Positions 1-9,244 of a DNA stretch of 64,000 nt are shown here, one piece after another (position 1 is the first letter of the stretch; every line of letters starts with the position of its first letter). Made by a program: the position numbers and the translations under genes. A model generated the notes under the pieces. It searched no databases. It was not told the origin of the DNA and saw nothing but the letters and a program-made list of their open reading frames with translations. The stretch comes from Rubripirellula tenax (lineage in GTDB: Bacteria > Planctomycetota > Planctomycetia > Pirellulales > Pirellulaceae). The stretch covers positions 370,065 to 434,064 of the forward strand of contig NZ_SJPW01000005.1 of the NCBI RefSeq assembly GCF_007860125.1, written 5' to 3'.

Positions 1-1203
1 CCGCTCGATGAACGCGACCGCCAGCGAATCGAAGCGATCTATCGGCACCGACTTTCCGAAGACGCGACACCGCGACAGGCGGCCCTCGATTCCATCAAGT
101 TGATTCTCTGCTCGCCTTCGTTCTTGTACCTGCAAGAGATCACGCCCGAGACGGAAGAACGATTGCGGCCGCACGACCTTGCGTCGCGACTTTCTTACGG
201 AATCTGGGCCGCACCGCCCGACGACGCACTGTTCTCGGTCGCAAGTTCGGGCGAACTGACGAAGCCCGCCGAGCAAAAGAATCAAATCGAACGGATGTTG
301 AATGATCCACGATCGGAACAGTTGGTTCACGGTTTTGTTGACAGTTGGCTGAACCTCCGTGACATCGGAAACCTGCCGCCGCCGCGACAAACAGCGGGCC
401 AGTACTATGCCGAAGATCTGCCCGAATCGATGAAGCAAGAAGCGTATCTCTTTTTCAAACACATGCTGGACCAGGATGGCCCGGTGACCGACTTCCTGGA
501 TTCCGACTACACGTTCGTCGACAAGAAACTAGCGACGCTATACGACCTTCCCGAACGCAAGACACTGCGTTTGGCGGACGATTTCCAACGCGTGTCACTG
601 GCCGGCAACGACCAACGTGGCGGTGTTCTTGGCATGGCAGGTGTGTTGACCGTCAGTGCAAACGGCGTCGATACGTCTCCGGTTACAAGGGGCGTTTGGG
701 TCCTGGAGAGTCTGCTGGGCATCACGCCACCGCCGCCGCCCGATGAGGTACCATCGATCGACGCAAATGTCAGCGGATCGAAAACGATTCGCGAGAAACT
801 AGCGAAACACAGCCAAGACGCGACCTGTTCGGTTTGCCATCGCAAGATTGATCCGCTTGGTTATTCGCTGGAACGTTTCGACCCGATCGGCCGCTGGCGA
901 AGCAAGTACGCCGCACCCAACAAGAAAGCTCCCGCGCCAAAGATTGATTCATCCGGCACGTTGCCGTCGGGTGAAACGTACAAGGACTTCGCCGACTTCA
1001 AAACACTGTTACTGAACACACGACGCGAATTGTTCCTTCGCAACTTGGTCGACAAACTTTTGATCTACACCAGCGGACGACAAACCGAATGGTCCGACCG
1101 CAAAGAGATTGACGCCATCGTCAAACGCGCCCAAACCGATGGGTCCGGCCTAAGATCGATCGTGACGGAAGTGTTCACAAGCGAACGTTTCGTTTCTCGC
1201 TGA
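1..1203 (+). CDS. DUF1592/DUF1588/DUF1585 planctomycete protein, 5' truncated
   Basis: This is the C-terminal part of a large secreted planctomycete protein. The reading frame is open from base 1, so the start lies upstream of the window. Domains seen in order are DUF1592 (residues with ASRLSYGIW), DUF1588 (RGVWVLESLLG followed by a proline run and a CSVCH heme-like motif leading into KIDPLGYSLERFDPIG) and DUF1585 at the end (KLLIYTSGR). In full-length members these follow an N-terminal cytochrome-like (PSD/DUF1587) region and are usually encoded beside a DUF1552 gene. The role is unknown; these families are abundant in planctomycetes and have been guessed to act in polysaccharide breakdown or periplasmic redox chemistry. 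The next gene, ald, is unrelated and lies beyond a repeat-bearing spacer. Confidence 0.9.
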   Translation, partial: PLDERDRQRIEAIYRHRLSEDATPRQAALDSIKLILCSPSFLYLQEITPETEERLRPHDLASRLSYGIWAAPPDDALFSVASSGELTKPAEQKNQIERMLNDPRSEQLVHGFVDSWLNLRDIGNLPPPRQTAGQYYAEDLPESMKQEAYLFFKHMLDQDGPVTDFLDSDYTFVDKKLATLYDLPERKTLRLADDFQRVSLAGNDQRGGVLGMAGVLTVSANGVDTSPVTRGVWVLESLLGITPPPPPDEVPSIDANVSGSKTIREKLAKHSQDATCSVCHRKIDPLGYSLERFDPIGRWRSKYAAPNKKAPAPKIDSSGTLPSGETYKDFADFKTLLLNTRRELFLRNLVDKLLIYTSGRQTEWSDRKEIDAIVKRAQTDGSGLRSIVTEVFTSERFVSR

Positions 1204-1204
1204 T

Positions 1205-1320
1205 CCAGCGATGGACCTACCCAATAAATTCGGATTGATCTCTGCGGTCTTCCAATCTCTGCGGTGGAGAACTTTGCACCGCGAGAGATCGGAAGACCGC
1301 AGAGGTTTTCACTTTTGATT
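1205..1320. repeat. 116-bp hairpin repeat, copy 1
   Basis: First of two copies of a 116-base element in the 401-base gap between the DUF1592 gene and ald. It contains a perfect 14-base inverted repeat, CTCTGCGGTCTTCC at 1240-1253 against GGAAGACCGCAGAG at 1291-1304. Nested inside is a second imperfect stem (1255-1266 against 1278-1290), so the RNA or single strand would form one long hairpin. By eye the copies are about 80% identical, with a 26-base identical core at 1256-1281. The stretch between the copies (1321-1414) shows nothing recognisable. It could be a REP-like or MITE-like element, or serve as terminator of the upstream gene. Confidence 0.75.
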
Positions 1321-1414
1321 CTCGCCAGTGCCTGCCAATACCGGCGAAGGTCCAGCCACATTCCGTTTCCAAAAACGGGATGCCCTCCCTGCTCATTCCT
1401 CCTCTTTTGTCTTT

Positions 1415-1530
1415 CCAGCGATGAACCGACCCAAGGACTCCGAATTGTTCTCCGCGGTCATCCAGTCTCTGCGGTGGAGAACTTTGCACCGTAAGAGATT
1501 CGAAGACCACAGAGGCGTTCTGTGTTGATT
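1415..1530. repeat. 116-bp hairpin repeat, copy 2
   Basis: Second copy of the element, in the same orientation and exactly 210 bases after the first. The 26-base core is at 1466-1491. The outer stem (from about 1450 against the arm ending near 1515) carries several mismatches not seen in copy 1, so this copy looks more decayed. It ends about 75 bases before the ald start and may sit close to the ald promoter. No open reading frame of value spans it. Confidence 0.72.
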
Positions 1531-1604
1531 CGTCGTTGACGGACGTATGATGACCATTCCCTTTCTTGCACACTCCCCTACAACGTTACGAGTTGGATTC
1601 GATC

Positions 1605-2705
1605 ATGATCATTGGTGTCCCGCGTGAAGTGAAGACGGATGAGTACCGCGTTGCGATGTTGCCCGTCGGTGTGGAATCGCTGGTGCAAAGAGGACATAGC
1701 GTCGTCGTTGAAACCGGCGCGGGATTGGGCAGCGGTATCGCCGACCACGACTACCTTCGAGCCGGCGCCGAGATGGCCGCGTCGGGGGCCGACGTTTTCT
1801 CCCAAGCCGAATTGATTGTCAAAGTCAAAGAACCCCAGTCTGATGAGTACCCCCACATTCGTCCGGGACAGATTCTGTTCACCTACTTTCACTTCGCCGC
1901 CAGTCGTTCGCTGACCGATGCGATGATCGAGAGCGGTTCGACTTGCATCGCGTACGAAACATTGCGAGACGAAAAGGGTCGCTTGCCGCTACTGACGCCG
2001 ATGAGCGAAGTGGCCGGTCGGATGAGCATCCAAGAGGGCGCCAAGTATCTTGAAAAGCCTCAGATGGGGCGAGGCATTCTACTGGGCGGAGTTCCAGGCG
2101 TTGCACCGGCGCACATCACGATCCTGGGCGGCGGAATCGTTGGCGCCAACGCGGCCCGGATTGCGGCGGGTTTCCAGGTCGATGTTGCGATTCTTGATGT
2201 CGACCTTGATCGGCTGCGATATCTCGATGACGTGATGCCTGCCAACGTCAACACTCTGTACAGTGACCGACACAACATTCTTGAACAGATCGAACGGGCC
2301 GACTTGGTGATCGGTTCAGTCTTGATTCCCGGCGCGAAGGCGCCGCAGTTGGTGCGTGCCGAAGATTTGAAACGAATGAAAGCGGGCAGCGTCATCATCG
2401 ATGTCGCCGTCGACCAAGGTGGCTGTATCGAAACCAGCCGACCGACCACACATAGCCAGCCGACCTATGTCATCGACGAGGTTGTCCATTACTGTGTCGC
2501 CAACATGCCCGGCGCCGTGGGCCGAACCAGCACCTTCGCGCTGTGCAACGCAACGACGCCCTGGGTGATACGGTTGGCGGACTTGGGATTGGATGGAATC
2601 CTGTCGGCCAAAAGTCCACTGCGAGCCGCGATCAACATCCACGCCGGCAAAGTGGTCCACCCGGGTGTCGCGTCCGCGTTCGATCGAACGTGCGAATCGC
2701 TGTGA
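1605..2705 (+). CDS. ald: Alanine dehydrogenase
   Basis: NAD-dependent alanine dehydrogenase, which interconverts L-alanine with pyruvate plus ammonium in the cytoplasm. The 366-residue length fits the family (about 370). The N-terminus reads MIIGVPREVKTDEYRVA, the typical AlaDH/PNT start. The NAD-binding Rossmann motif ILGGGIVGANAA lies near residue 170, followed by an acidic residue after the second strand (AILDVD). The C-terminal segment has NMPGAVGRTST, the usual AlaDH signature. The frame is open further upstream to 1566, but the ATG at 1605 gives the conserved N-terminus. It stands alone, converging with the methyltransferase operon. Confidence 0.95.
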   Translation: MIIGVPREVKTDEYRVAMLPVGVESLVQRGHSVVVETGAGLGSGIADHDYLRAGAEMAASGADVFSQAELIVKVKEPQSDEYPHIRPGQILFTYFHFAASRSLTDAMIESGSTCIAYETLRDEKGRLPLLTPMSEVAGRMSIQEGAKYLEKPQMGRGILLGGVPGVAPAHITILGGGIVGANAARIAAGFQVDVAILDVDLDRLRYLDDVMPANVNTLYSDRHNILEQIERADLVIGSVLIPGAKAPQLVRAEDLKRMKAGSVIIDVAVDQGGCIETSRPTTHSQPTYVIDEVVHYCVANMPGAVGRTSTFALCNATTPWVIRLADLGLDGILSAKSPLRAAINIHAGKVVHPGVASAFDRTCESL

Positions 2706-2739
2706 CGATCGATGCCATTTCGATTTTAACGATTCAACA

Positions 2740-3441
2740 TCAACGTGGCTTCCCGACGTACGCGAGCTTCCCCCAACTCATGTCACATTGAACGGTATCG
2801 AAGTACCTAGAAAAAGACTGCATCAGCACGTCTGGCATCCCTAGCCACTGGAAATACGTTTCCGATTCGTGCTCGGTCATCGTCGCCAGCGCGTCTCCCT
2901 TGGCGTACAACTTGCGAACGATCGGTTGATCGGTAATCGCGTGAGCGATTCGCAAGAATGGGGTCATCCATGGTTCGATCACGTACAGCCGCCCGCCCGG
3001 TTTCAAGATCCGGCGAGTCTCCGATAGCGATTCATTCAAGTCATCGGGCAAGTTCGGCAAGTGATGCAGCCCACCCTGGACGATCGCGATGTCATAGGTC
3101 GCGTCGGACATCGGCAACGAACGGCAATCCGCCAAATGAAGCTGGGCCGGGCCGCGGTAACTTTCAAGCAGCGTGTCCGACAGATCGACGCCCTCGACGT
3201 TGGTGAATCCGAGTCGCTGCAGAGCAACCAAGCCGCCACCGCGACCGCAAAACAGTTCGATCACGGACGACTGCTTGTCGAGTTGATCGACGCCGAACTT
3301 TCGCAATCGCTTGATGAACTTCGCAATCTCTTCTTCGGGTGTTTCAAACCGTTCGTAGGCGGCTTCCCAAACCGGATCGCAACAAAGCTGTCCAGCTTCG
3401 ACGTGCCGAATCATCGCCGGCGTTTTCCCACCGTTGCTCAT
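2740..3441 (-). CDS. Class I SAM-dependent methyltransferase
   Basis: A 233-residue class I methyltransferase of the UbiE/methyltransf_11 type. The SAM motif I reads VIELFCGRGGG, motif II has the acidic end of strand 2 (EGVDLS), and ILKPGGRLYVIEP is the typical post-motif segment. The substrate cannot be told from sequence. It overlaps the upstream glycosyltransferase gene by four bases (ATGA at 3438-3441), so it is the last gene of a coupled three-gene operon. By context it probably modifies a lipid-linked sugar or cell-envelope glycan; this is an inference only. Confidence 0.85.
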   Translation of the reverse strand: MSNGGKTPAMIRHVEAGQLCCDPVWEAAYERFETPEEEIAKFIKRLRKFGVDQLDKQSSVIELFCGRGGGLVALQRLGFTNVEGVDLSDTLLESYRGPAQLHLADCRSLPMSDATYDIAIVQGGLHHLPNLPDDLNESLSETRRILKPGGRLYVIEPWMTPFLRIAHAITDQPIVRKLYAKGDALATMTEHESETYFQWLGMPDVLMQSFSRYFDTVQCDMSWGKLAYVGKPR

Positions 3442-4637
3442 CGCGATCCCCCGGCGGCATCTTCGCTGGATTGCGTCGTCGAAAAGTTCCGCCGATGCAT
3501 CTTCAACACGCCCGCCATCAGCGCCGCCATCGCGGTTTGAAATCCGATCGCCACCAACGTGACACCCGGAACGACCAATCGCATGGTTTGCGGGTAATCC
3601 AATCGACCGAAATCAGCTCGGTACCACTGGACGATCACCGCTCCAATCAAAACCGCGCCGACGGCTGCGGCGATCAATCCGAAAATGAGCCCCCGTTCGA
3701 CGGTTAGTTTTTCCAAACGATCATGCGGCGGCATCATACCTTCCCGCGCGGCAAAGATGCGGGCCAGCGTCGCAAGCAGCACGCATTGCCAACCGAGAAG
3801 TCCGGCAAGGCTGGCCACCAACAACGTGTGAACATCCAGAGCCGCACCACCGATGCGAACTTGCGGAATCGCCAGCGCGTAACCGATTGCCGCGACACCG
3901 ATCAGAACCAAGCCCGGTCGAAAGAACGTCCACTTGGGACTGAACACCAGAAACAATCGCAGCGTCCGCCAACCATCGCGAAACGTTCGCAAGTGCGGCC
4001 CGTGGTTCTTGCGTCCGTCGGGATGCAGCGTGATCGGGACCTGGGACATCGTCGCGTCGTGCAGACCGCTCTTGATGATCATTTCCGTTGCGAACTCCAT
4101 CCCCGGCGAACGCAGATCCAATCGGTCGTACAGATCGCGAGTAAACCCGCGCATCCCGCAGTAAACGTCGTTGATTGGGATTCGAAACATTTGCCGGACC
4201 AACCACGAAAGCGCCGGGTTGCCGAACCAGCGGTGCAGAAACGGCATCGCGCCCGGCATCACTCGGCCGCCGCCGCGAGGCAGACGGCACCCTTGAACCA
4301 GATCGTATCCCTCACGCAGTCGTTCGACGAAAGCGGGAATCGCCAAGAAGTCGTAGCTGTCGTCGGCATCCCCCATGATGACGTACTTGCCATGCGATGC
4401 TTCGATGCCATGCATCAGCGCGGCACCGTAACCTCGCTCGGCGACGTCGATCGTTCGAGCCCCCAACGACTGGGCGATCGACTTGGACGCATCGGTGCTG
4501 CCGTTATCAGCGATCAACACTTCGCCGTTGATGCCCGCGTCGCTCATCGCACGCAGCGCCTTTTCGATGCAGATGCCAAGCGTGTCGGCTTCGTTGAGAC
4601 ATGGCATCACAACCGAGAGTTCTAGGTTATCGTTCAC
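3438..4637 (-). CDS. Family 2 glycosyltransferase with membrane segments
   Basis: Inverting GT-A family 2 glycosyltransferase, related to dolichol/undecaprenyl-phosphate sugar transferases. The N-terminus has the nucleotide-sugar fold (LSVVMPCLNEADTLG), a DxD-type metal site in MGDADDSYDF, and a conserved mid-section (GFTRDLY...GMEFATEMIIK). After about residue 240 there are four hydrophobic segments, suggesting a membrane-embedded C-terminal half such as that of DPM1-like or GtrB-like enzymes. The start codon is GTG at 4637, overlapping the upstream gene's stop (GTGA). A likely role is charging a polyprenyl phosphate with a sugar used by the neighbouring GT39-like enzyme. Donor and acceptor are not readable from sequence. 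Confidence 0.88.
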   Translation of the reverse strand: MNDNLELSVVMPCLNEADTLGICIEKALRAMSDAGINGEVLIADNGSTDASKSIAQSLGARTIDVAERGYGAALMHGIEASHGKYVIMGDADDSYDFLAIPAFVERLREGYDLVQGCRLPRGGGRVMPGAMPFLHRWFGNPALSWLVRQMFRIPINDVYCGMRGFTRDLYDRLDLRSPGMEFATEMIIKSGLHDATMSQVPITLHPDGRKNHGPHLRTFRDGWRTLRLFLVFSPKWTFFRPGLVLIGVAAIGYALAIPQVRIGGAALDVHTLLVASLAGLLGWQCVLLATLARIFAAREGMMPPHDRLEKLTVERGLIFGLIAAAVGAVLIGAVIVQWYRADFGRLDYPQTMRLVVPGVTLVAIGFQTAMAALMAGVLKMHRRNFSTTQSSEDAAGGSR

Positions 4638-6037
4638 GTGGATGAGTTCGAAGAAGGCTTGGCGGGCATGGTTCGTTTAGACCACAGGATAGCGATCGCG
4701 GCGCCGACCGTGCACACCGCAAGCGGTTCGACCACCATTCGATATCGGTAAGCTGGGATTTCAAAAACGCCTGTCACAACGGCAAAGTAGCCAAAGATCA
4801 ACACGATCCAAACCCCATGCATCCGCGTCGGTCGATGGAAAATCACGATGCAGGTTGCCGCCGCAAGGAAGAACAGAATCGTTGTATTGACCCATAACAG
4901 GTTGCCGGCCCGATGCCGAATCATCGCATCAACAACGTCGCCGATCATCGGCACATCGTACTGCCACGTTCGCTGGCCATAGAATTGACCATCGATCCCT
5001 GGGGTGGGTATTTCGGTCGATCGCGTGCGCCAAAAGTTGACAATCCGCTGGACAGCTTTGACCGCAAACCGTTTCGGATCTTGCTCAATCGCGTCGACGG
5101 CAACCTGCTTCATCAGCCGATCGGTCTGCGGGTCATTCAGTCCGGAAGCCACCAGTCCGCCAGCAACGGTCCACGTCAGGTCCCGATCGTCAACGACACC
5201 GACGCGGTCCAATCGCCCGGTCAGCAAAACCGCTGCGTCCGTTTCGGGAATCGGAAAGGCGCTTCCCGATCCGTCTTGGAACGTAACGATCCACAGATTG
5301 CGACCAACGAACTCCGTCAAGAATGGTTTGCCGAACAGCAACTGATTTCGGACCAACCAAGGACTGATGATCGTAAACGCCATGATGGCGGCGATCATCC
5401 CGTGCAGCAGTCGGCGAGACCAAGGAAATGGGCGTGACGCCAACCGGTTCAGCCTTCGACGGCGAAGATGCATCAACCCAACGAATGCGACGTGGACGGT
5501 CCACAACAGCAACACGATCGGGCGAGTCAGAAGCGTGATTCCAAACGTCACGCCGGCCCATAAAGCGGCCCACTTGGATTGCCGCTCGACATAGTTCTGG
5601 ACCGCCGACAAGTTCACCATCAAAACAAAGATAAACAGGGTCTCGGACAACATCGTGGCGTTGTACACCAGCGAAGCAATCATCGGCAACGATGCCAGCA
5701 GCGCGATCGGGGTCGCCCTTGGAAGCTGGGTAATCCGTGCCGCCAAGCGAGCCGCGATCCAAACCGACGCAAGAGAGAGCAATCCTTGAATCGCGGCAAT
5801 CCACATCAATGCGTCGGCCCCCGACAACGATCGGACGCTGGCCAAGAACCAAGGGTACATGGGCGTACGAAAGGCAATCGGTTGATCCAACATCAACCAT
5901 TCGCCGCCCATGACACTGGTCGACAACAACCAGTATCCGGCCGCATCCATTTCGATTGTAACCGGACCGCGCGCTAGCACCGCCGCCGTTTTCACGGCAA
6001 TCAGGGCGAGCAGAAGAACGGTTGCCAATCTACGCAA
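4634..6037 (-). CDS. Membrane glycosyltransferase, GT39/ArnT-like
   Basis: A 467-residue polytopic membrane protein with about ten hydrophobic helices. The first external loop carries an acidic residue in EMDAAGYW, as in GT-C fold transferases (PMT/ArnT/dolichyl-phosphate-mannose mannosyltransferase). The motif LLTRPIVLLL and a large C-terminal external region with NFWRTRSTEIPTPG fit this class. It is the first gene of the operon with the GT2 enzyme and the methyltransferase. The GT2 enzyme could supply the polyprenyl-phosphate sugar that this protein transfers to an external acceptor. The start is TTG at 6037, chosen because the N-terminal helix begins directly after it; no better ATG is upstream. 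Confidence 0.82.
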   Translation of the reverse strand: MRRLATVLLLALIAVKTAAVLARGPVTIEMDAAGYWLLSTSVMGGEWLMLDQPIAFRTPMYPWFLASVRSLSGADALMWIAAIQGLLSLASVWIAARLAARITQLPRATPIALLASLPMIASLVYNATMLSETLFIFVLMVNLSAVQNYVERQSKWAALWAGVTFGITLLTRPIVLLLWTVHVAFVGLMHLRRRRLNRLASRPFPWSRRLLHGMIAAIMAFTIISPWLVRNQLLFGKPFLTEFVGRNLWIVTFQDGSGSAFPIPETDAAVLLTGRLDRVGVVDDRDLTWTVAGGLVASGLNDPQTDRLMKQVAVDAIEQDPKRFAVKAVQRIVNFWRTRSTEIPTPGIDGQFYGQRTWQYDVPMIGDVVDAMIRHRAGNLLWVNTTILFFLAAATCIVIFHRPTRMHGVWIVLIFGYFAVVTGVFEIPAYRYRMVVEPLAVCTVGAAIAILWSKRTMPAKPSSNSST

Positions 6038-6100
6038 AGCGGGCCTCGTTACGAAAGAACGTCATCCCTGACATGCTAATCGATCAAGGCCTCGAGCGGA

Positions 6101-6586
6101 TCACTGCTGTAGCATCGGCGTCAAATAACTATCGCGCCGTGACGAAGGACGATCCAGCCGGCGAACCGAATCGTCGTGCGTCGGGTTTTCCACATGCAGG
6201 ATGAACTCTTCGACAAACAGTCGTTGAGCGTACAACACGCGATCAAACTGACCGATCAGATCGTGGTGCGGCGTGTACTTTCCAAAGATTTTCGCTTCCG
6301 TTTCGGATTGCAACGCGGCAACTTTTTTCCATTGGTAATTCAACCGATTGAAATGACGTGGGTTTCTGGCCGCCAACAACAGTCTTGCGGTCTCGTCGTC
6401 CCAACGATCCACCAATCGCTCGTCAAAACGATCGATGCCGCGAATGTGCAACACCGTCGCCTCAAACGCCTTGACCTCGGCGTGATACTGGGCCGCCAAC
6501 CGACATAGCGGCGTCGTGTCGCCGGCGCGGGCGAGAACGGGTGCCGCAAAACAGATTGCCAAGATCGCGATCAGGTAGCGTGTCAT
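6101..6586 (-). CDS. Small secreted protein of unknown function
   Basis: Not recognised. The product of about 161 residues starts with a clear signal peptide (MTRYLIAILAICFAAPVLARA), so it is exported. The rest is charged and helical, with a WKKVAALQSE segment and one Cys after the signal, and shows no known catalytic motif. An alternative TTG start lies two codons upstream at 6592; the ATG at 6586 is preferred because it opens the signal peptide. It lies between the glycosyltransferase operon (63 bases downstream) and rnr, transcribed the same way. It is probably restricted to planctomycetes. Confidence 0.6.
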   Translation of the reverse strand: MTRYLIAILAICFAAPVLARAGDTTPLCRLAAQYHAEVKAFEATVLHIRGIDRFDERLVDRWDDETARLLLAARNPRHFNRLNYQWKKVAALQSETEAKIFGKYTPHHDLIGQFDRVLYAQRLFVEEFILHVENPTHDDSVRRLDRPSSRRDSYLTPMLQQ

Positions 6587-6766
6587 CTTCAAAGCTCATT
6601 TGGTGCTTGAACTGTTTTGCAGTTCCGTTCCCGCGAACGGAGTCGCGGGTCCACATTGGGTTGCCCGTTTACTTGGATGGTGCATGGTTTGTGCCAATCG
6701 CCATTTTCCGTGCCAGACGGGATTTCCGAGGCGTGCAGCCAACCGATTGACTACACCTTTGTCGTC

Positions 6767-9043
6767 TTATCGATTCTTATGCTTCTTCTTTTTCTCTCGC
6801 CGTTCTTTTTGGCGTTTTGCCTTGTACTTCGGCTTGGAAGAACCCGACTTCGATGTACTCGACTTCGATGCCGATTGCGATTCGCCGCGGGCGGTCTGGT
6901 TCTTGATGACTTCCAAATACAACTGCCGATCTTGCAAATCGACTTTGGCGACTCGGACCGTCAACAGGTCTCCCAGCCGATATCGGTTGCCTTCTTTGGC
7001 CCCCTGCAGGATGTTGCCGCGGCGTTCGAACCGATACTTGTCGTCGGGCAATGTCGTGATCGGCACAAATCCATCGACAGGCAACTTGATGCATCGGGCG
7101 TGGATGCCGTCGGCGAACACGCGGCTGATGACCGCTTCCATCGTTTCGCCGATGTGCTTTTTCAAGAAGTGCAGCAGCTTCAACTCGATCAAGTCACGTT
7201 CGGCCTGGGCCGCATTGCGTTCCATGTCGCTGCAGTGAAAACCTAACTTCACCAGCGATGGGAATGGATCATCGGGTGTCTTCACACCATCGAGCAACTT
7301 TTGCACCAAGCGATGGACTGTCAAATCCGGATAGCGGCGAATGGGGCTGGTGAAGTGACAATAGTGTTCCATGTCCAGCGCGTAGTGGCCGTCGGTTTGC
7401 GGACCGTACACCGCTTTGTTCATGCTCTTTAGCACGGCAAAGTTGACCGCGTCTTCCAACGGCGTGCCCGCGACCATGTCCAACACCGCTTGAATCTCGA
7501 AACGACTCTCGACGTTCTCGACCTTCAGACCAAGGTCTTTGCAAAACATTGCGAGTTGCCGCAGCTTGCGTCGTTCCGGCGACGGGTGAATGCGGTGCAA
7601 GTACCCCAGCCCCAAGTCGTCCAGCCACGTCGCGACGGCTTGGTTGCCGGCCAACATGAACTCTTCGATGATCTGGTGGCTTTCGGTGTTCTCGGTACGG
7701 AACGCACCTTTGACTTTTCCCGATCGATCAAATTCCAACTTGATCTCGGGCATGTCCATCGACAGCGCGCCGCCTTTGAAGCGAGCTTTCCGCATCTGCA
7801 TGGCCAACTTGTGCATCCGCAACAACAAATCGCAAACCGGTTCGCCCCACTTATCGCGGAACGTGTCGGGCGACGCCAAGAACTGATCGACTTGTTCGTA
7901 ATTCAACCGCATGTCGCTGTGGATGGCGGCGTTGTGAACTTCGGTATGCGTGATCGTCAAATCGTCCAGCATCTCGATCTCGACCGTTTTGACCAAGCGG
8001 ATTTTGTCCGGTTGCAAACTGGCCAAGTGGTTGCTGATGATCTCCGGAATCATCGGGATGACGCGATCGGGCAAGTAGACGCTGGTCGCGCGTTGCTTGG
8101 CTTCCTCGTCAAGCGCGCCGCCGATCGGAACAAAGTGGCTGACGTCGGCGATGTGTACCCACAATCGCCAACGACCTTCTTCGCGTTCCAGCGAAATCGC
8201 ATCGTCAAAGTCGCGAGCGTCGAACGGGTCGATTGTGATCGTCAACAACTTCGTCAAGTCTTTGCGGCCCTCGGGCACGACACCGTCTTTGAAGGCATCG
8301 GCCTGTTTCCGGGCGTCGTCCAGAACCGCGTCGGGGAACTCGTCGGGCAGCGCGTATTGCCGCATGATCGTTAGTGTGTCGATCGCCGGATTGCTGCTGC
8401 TACCCAAGCGTTCCAAGATCACCGCTTCGCCGCCCGAACCATCGTCCAGCGGGTACTCGACGATTTCGACAAACACCTTGTCGTCGTTTTCCAGCGGCAA
8501 GCCACGCACATCGCCGACCGATACCGGTTGTTCGTAGGGCGTGCCGTCCAGGAACACGACCGGCTTTCCACCGATCACTTGAAACGTGCCGGTGAATTGT
8601 CGGCGAGCACGCTCCAGTACTGCGGTGACAACTGCTTCGTTGCCGCCTTTGCGGCTGGGACGGACCTTGGCTTCGACCAGGTCGCCCTCGAGCGCGCCGC
8701 CGGTCGATCCCGGTGGCACGAACAGATCCTCCATCAGATCGGCGCTCGCATCGCCCGAGTGGTTGGGACGTAAGAATCCGAAGCCGCCACCCATCGCACG
8801 GCGGAATGTTCCGCGAACGGAGTCTTGCGGACCACCGATGCTGCCGGTGCTCAGCACCAAGTGGTTCGATCCGTACACCAACCGACCTTCTAGCACTAAC
8901 TGCTTGACCACGCGTCGGAGTTCGCGGTACCCATCCCCATCGAGGCTAAGCATCGACGCGATTTGTTTGGGTTTGCTCGGTCGGTAATCCACCGAGACGA
9001 CCAATCGCATCAAGCGATCAGCCAATTCATTTGAAATATCCAT
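6767..9043 (-). CDS. rnr: Ribonuclease R
   Basis: 3'-5' exoribonuclease of the RNB/RNase II family, which degrades structured RNA in the cytoplasm. The 758 residues contain a helix-turn-helix-like N-terminus, two cold-shock RNA-binding domains (the first with RGTFRRAMGGGFGFLRP), and the RNB catalytic domain with the magnesium-binding aspartates in TIDPFDARDFDDA near residue 280. The signatures SPIRRYPDL and MSEERRAxxAERD-like MERNAAQAERD follow, then an S1 domain. The C-terminal tail is Ser- and Lys-rich and very basic, as in RNase R rather than RNase II. It is a single gene facing away from the SPFH pair. Confidence 0.95.
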   Translation of the reverse strand: MDISNELADRLMRLVVSVDYRPSKPKQIASMLSLDGDGYRELRRVVKQLVLEGRLVYGSNHLVLSTGSIGGPQDSVRGTFRRAMGGGFGFLRPNHSGDASADLMEDLFVPPGSTGGALEGDLVEAKVRPSRKGGNEAVVTAVLERARRQFTGTFQVIGGKPVVFLDGTPYEQPVSVGDVRGLPLENDDKVFVEIVEYPLDDGSGGEAVILERLGSSSNPAIDTLTIMRQYALPDEFPDAVLDDARKQADAFKDGVVPEGRKDLTKLLTITIDPFDARDFDDAISLEREEGRWRLWVHIADVSHFVPIGGALDEEAKQRATSVYLPDRVIPMIPEIISNHLASLQPDKIRLVKTVEIEMLDDLTITHTEVHNAAIHSDMRLNYEQVDQFLASPDTFRDKWGEPVCDLLLRMHKLAMQMRKARFKGGALSMDMPEIKLEFDRSGKVKGAFRTENTESHQIIEEFMLAGNQAVATWLDDLGLGYLHRIHPSPERRKLRQLAMFCKDLGLKVENVESRFEIQAVLDMVAGTPLEDAVNFAVLKSMNKAVYGPQTDGHYALDMEHYCHFTSPIRRYPDLTVHRLVQKLLDGVKTPDDPFPSLVKLGFHCSDMERNAAQAERDLIELKLLHFLKKHIGETMEAVISRVFADGIHARCIKLPVDGFVPITTLPDDKYRFERRGNILQGAKEGNRYRLGDLLTVRVAKVDLQDRQLYLEVIKNQTARGESQSASKSSTSKSGSSKPKYKAKRQKERREKKKKHKNR

Positions 9044-9178
9044 CGCTCAAGGATAGCTGATTCCGGGGCAAATATGACGTGGGTCTCGACCGTTACGCAC
9101 CATTTCTGCCCCATCGGGCGATTCGATTCGTTGATCGCGACGAGCATTTTTCATGTTTTGCGCGCCACCGGGTGCTAG

Positions 9179-9194
9179 GTTTGGGTGCCCAAAC
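9179..9194. promoter_or_regulatory. Near-perfect palindrome in rnr/SPFH divergent spacer
   Basis: GTTTGGG and CCCAAAC are separated by two bases, about 50 bases upstream of the first SPFH start. It lies between two divergent genes and has no T-run, so an operator is more likely than a terminator. The binding factor is unknown. Confidence 0.4.
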
Positions 9195-9244
9195 GAGTGG
9201 GGCATCACTCAAACCGTTCCTTTCTTGCGTATGAAAGCGATCAA

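Noticed and set aside
7490-8374. Open frame of 294 codons opposite rnr
   Set aside because: Antisense shadow of conserved RNase R sequence in a GC-rich genome.
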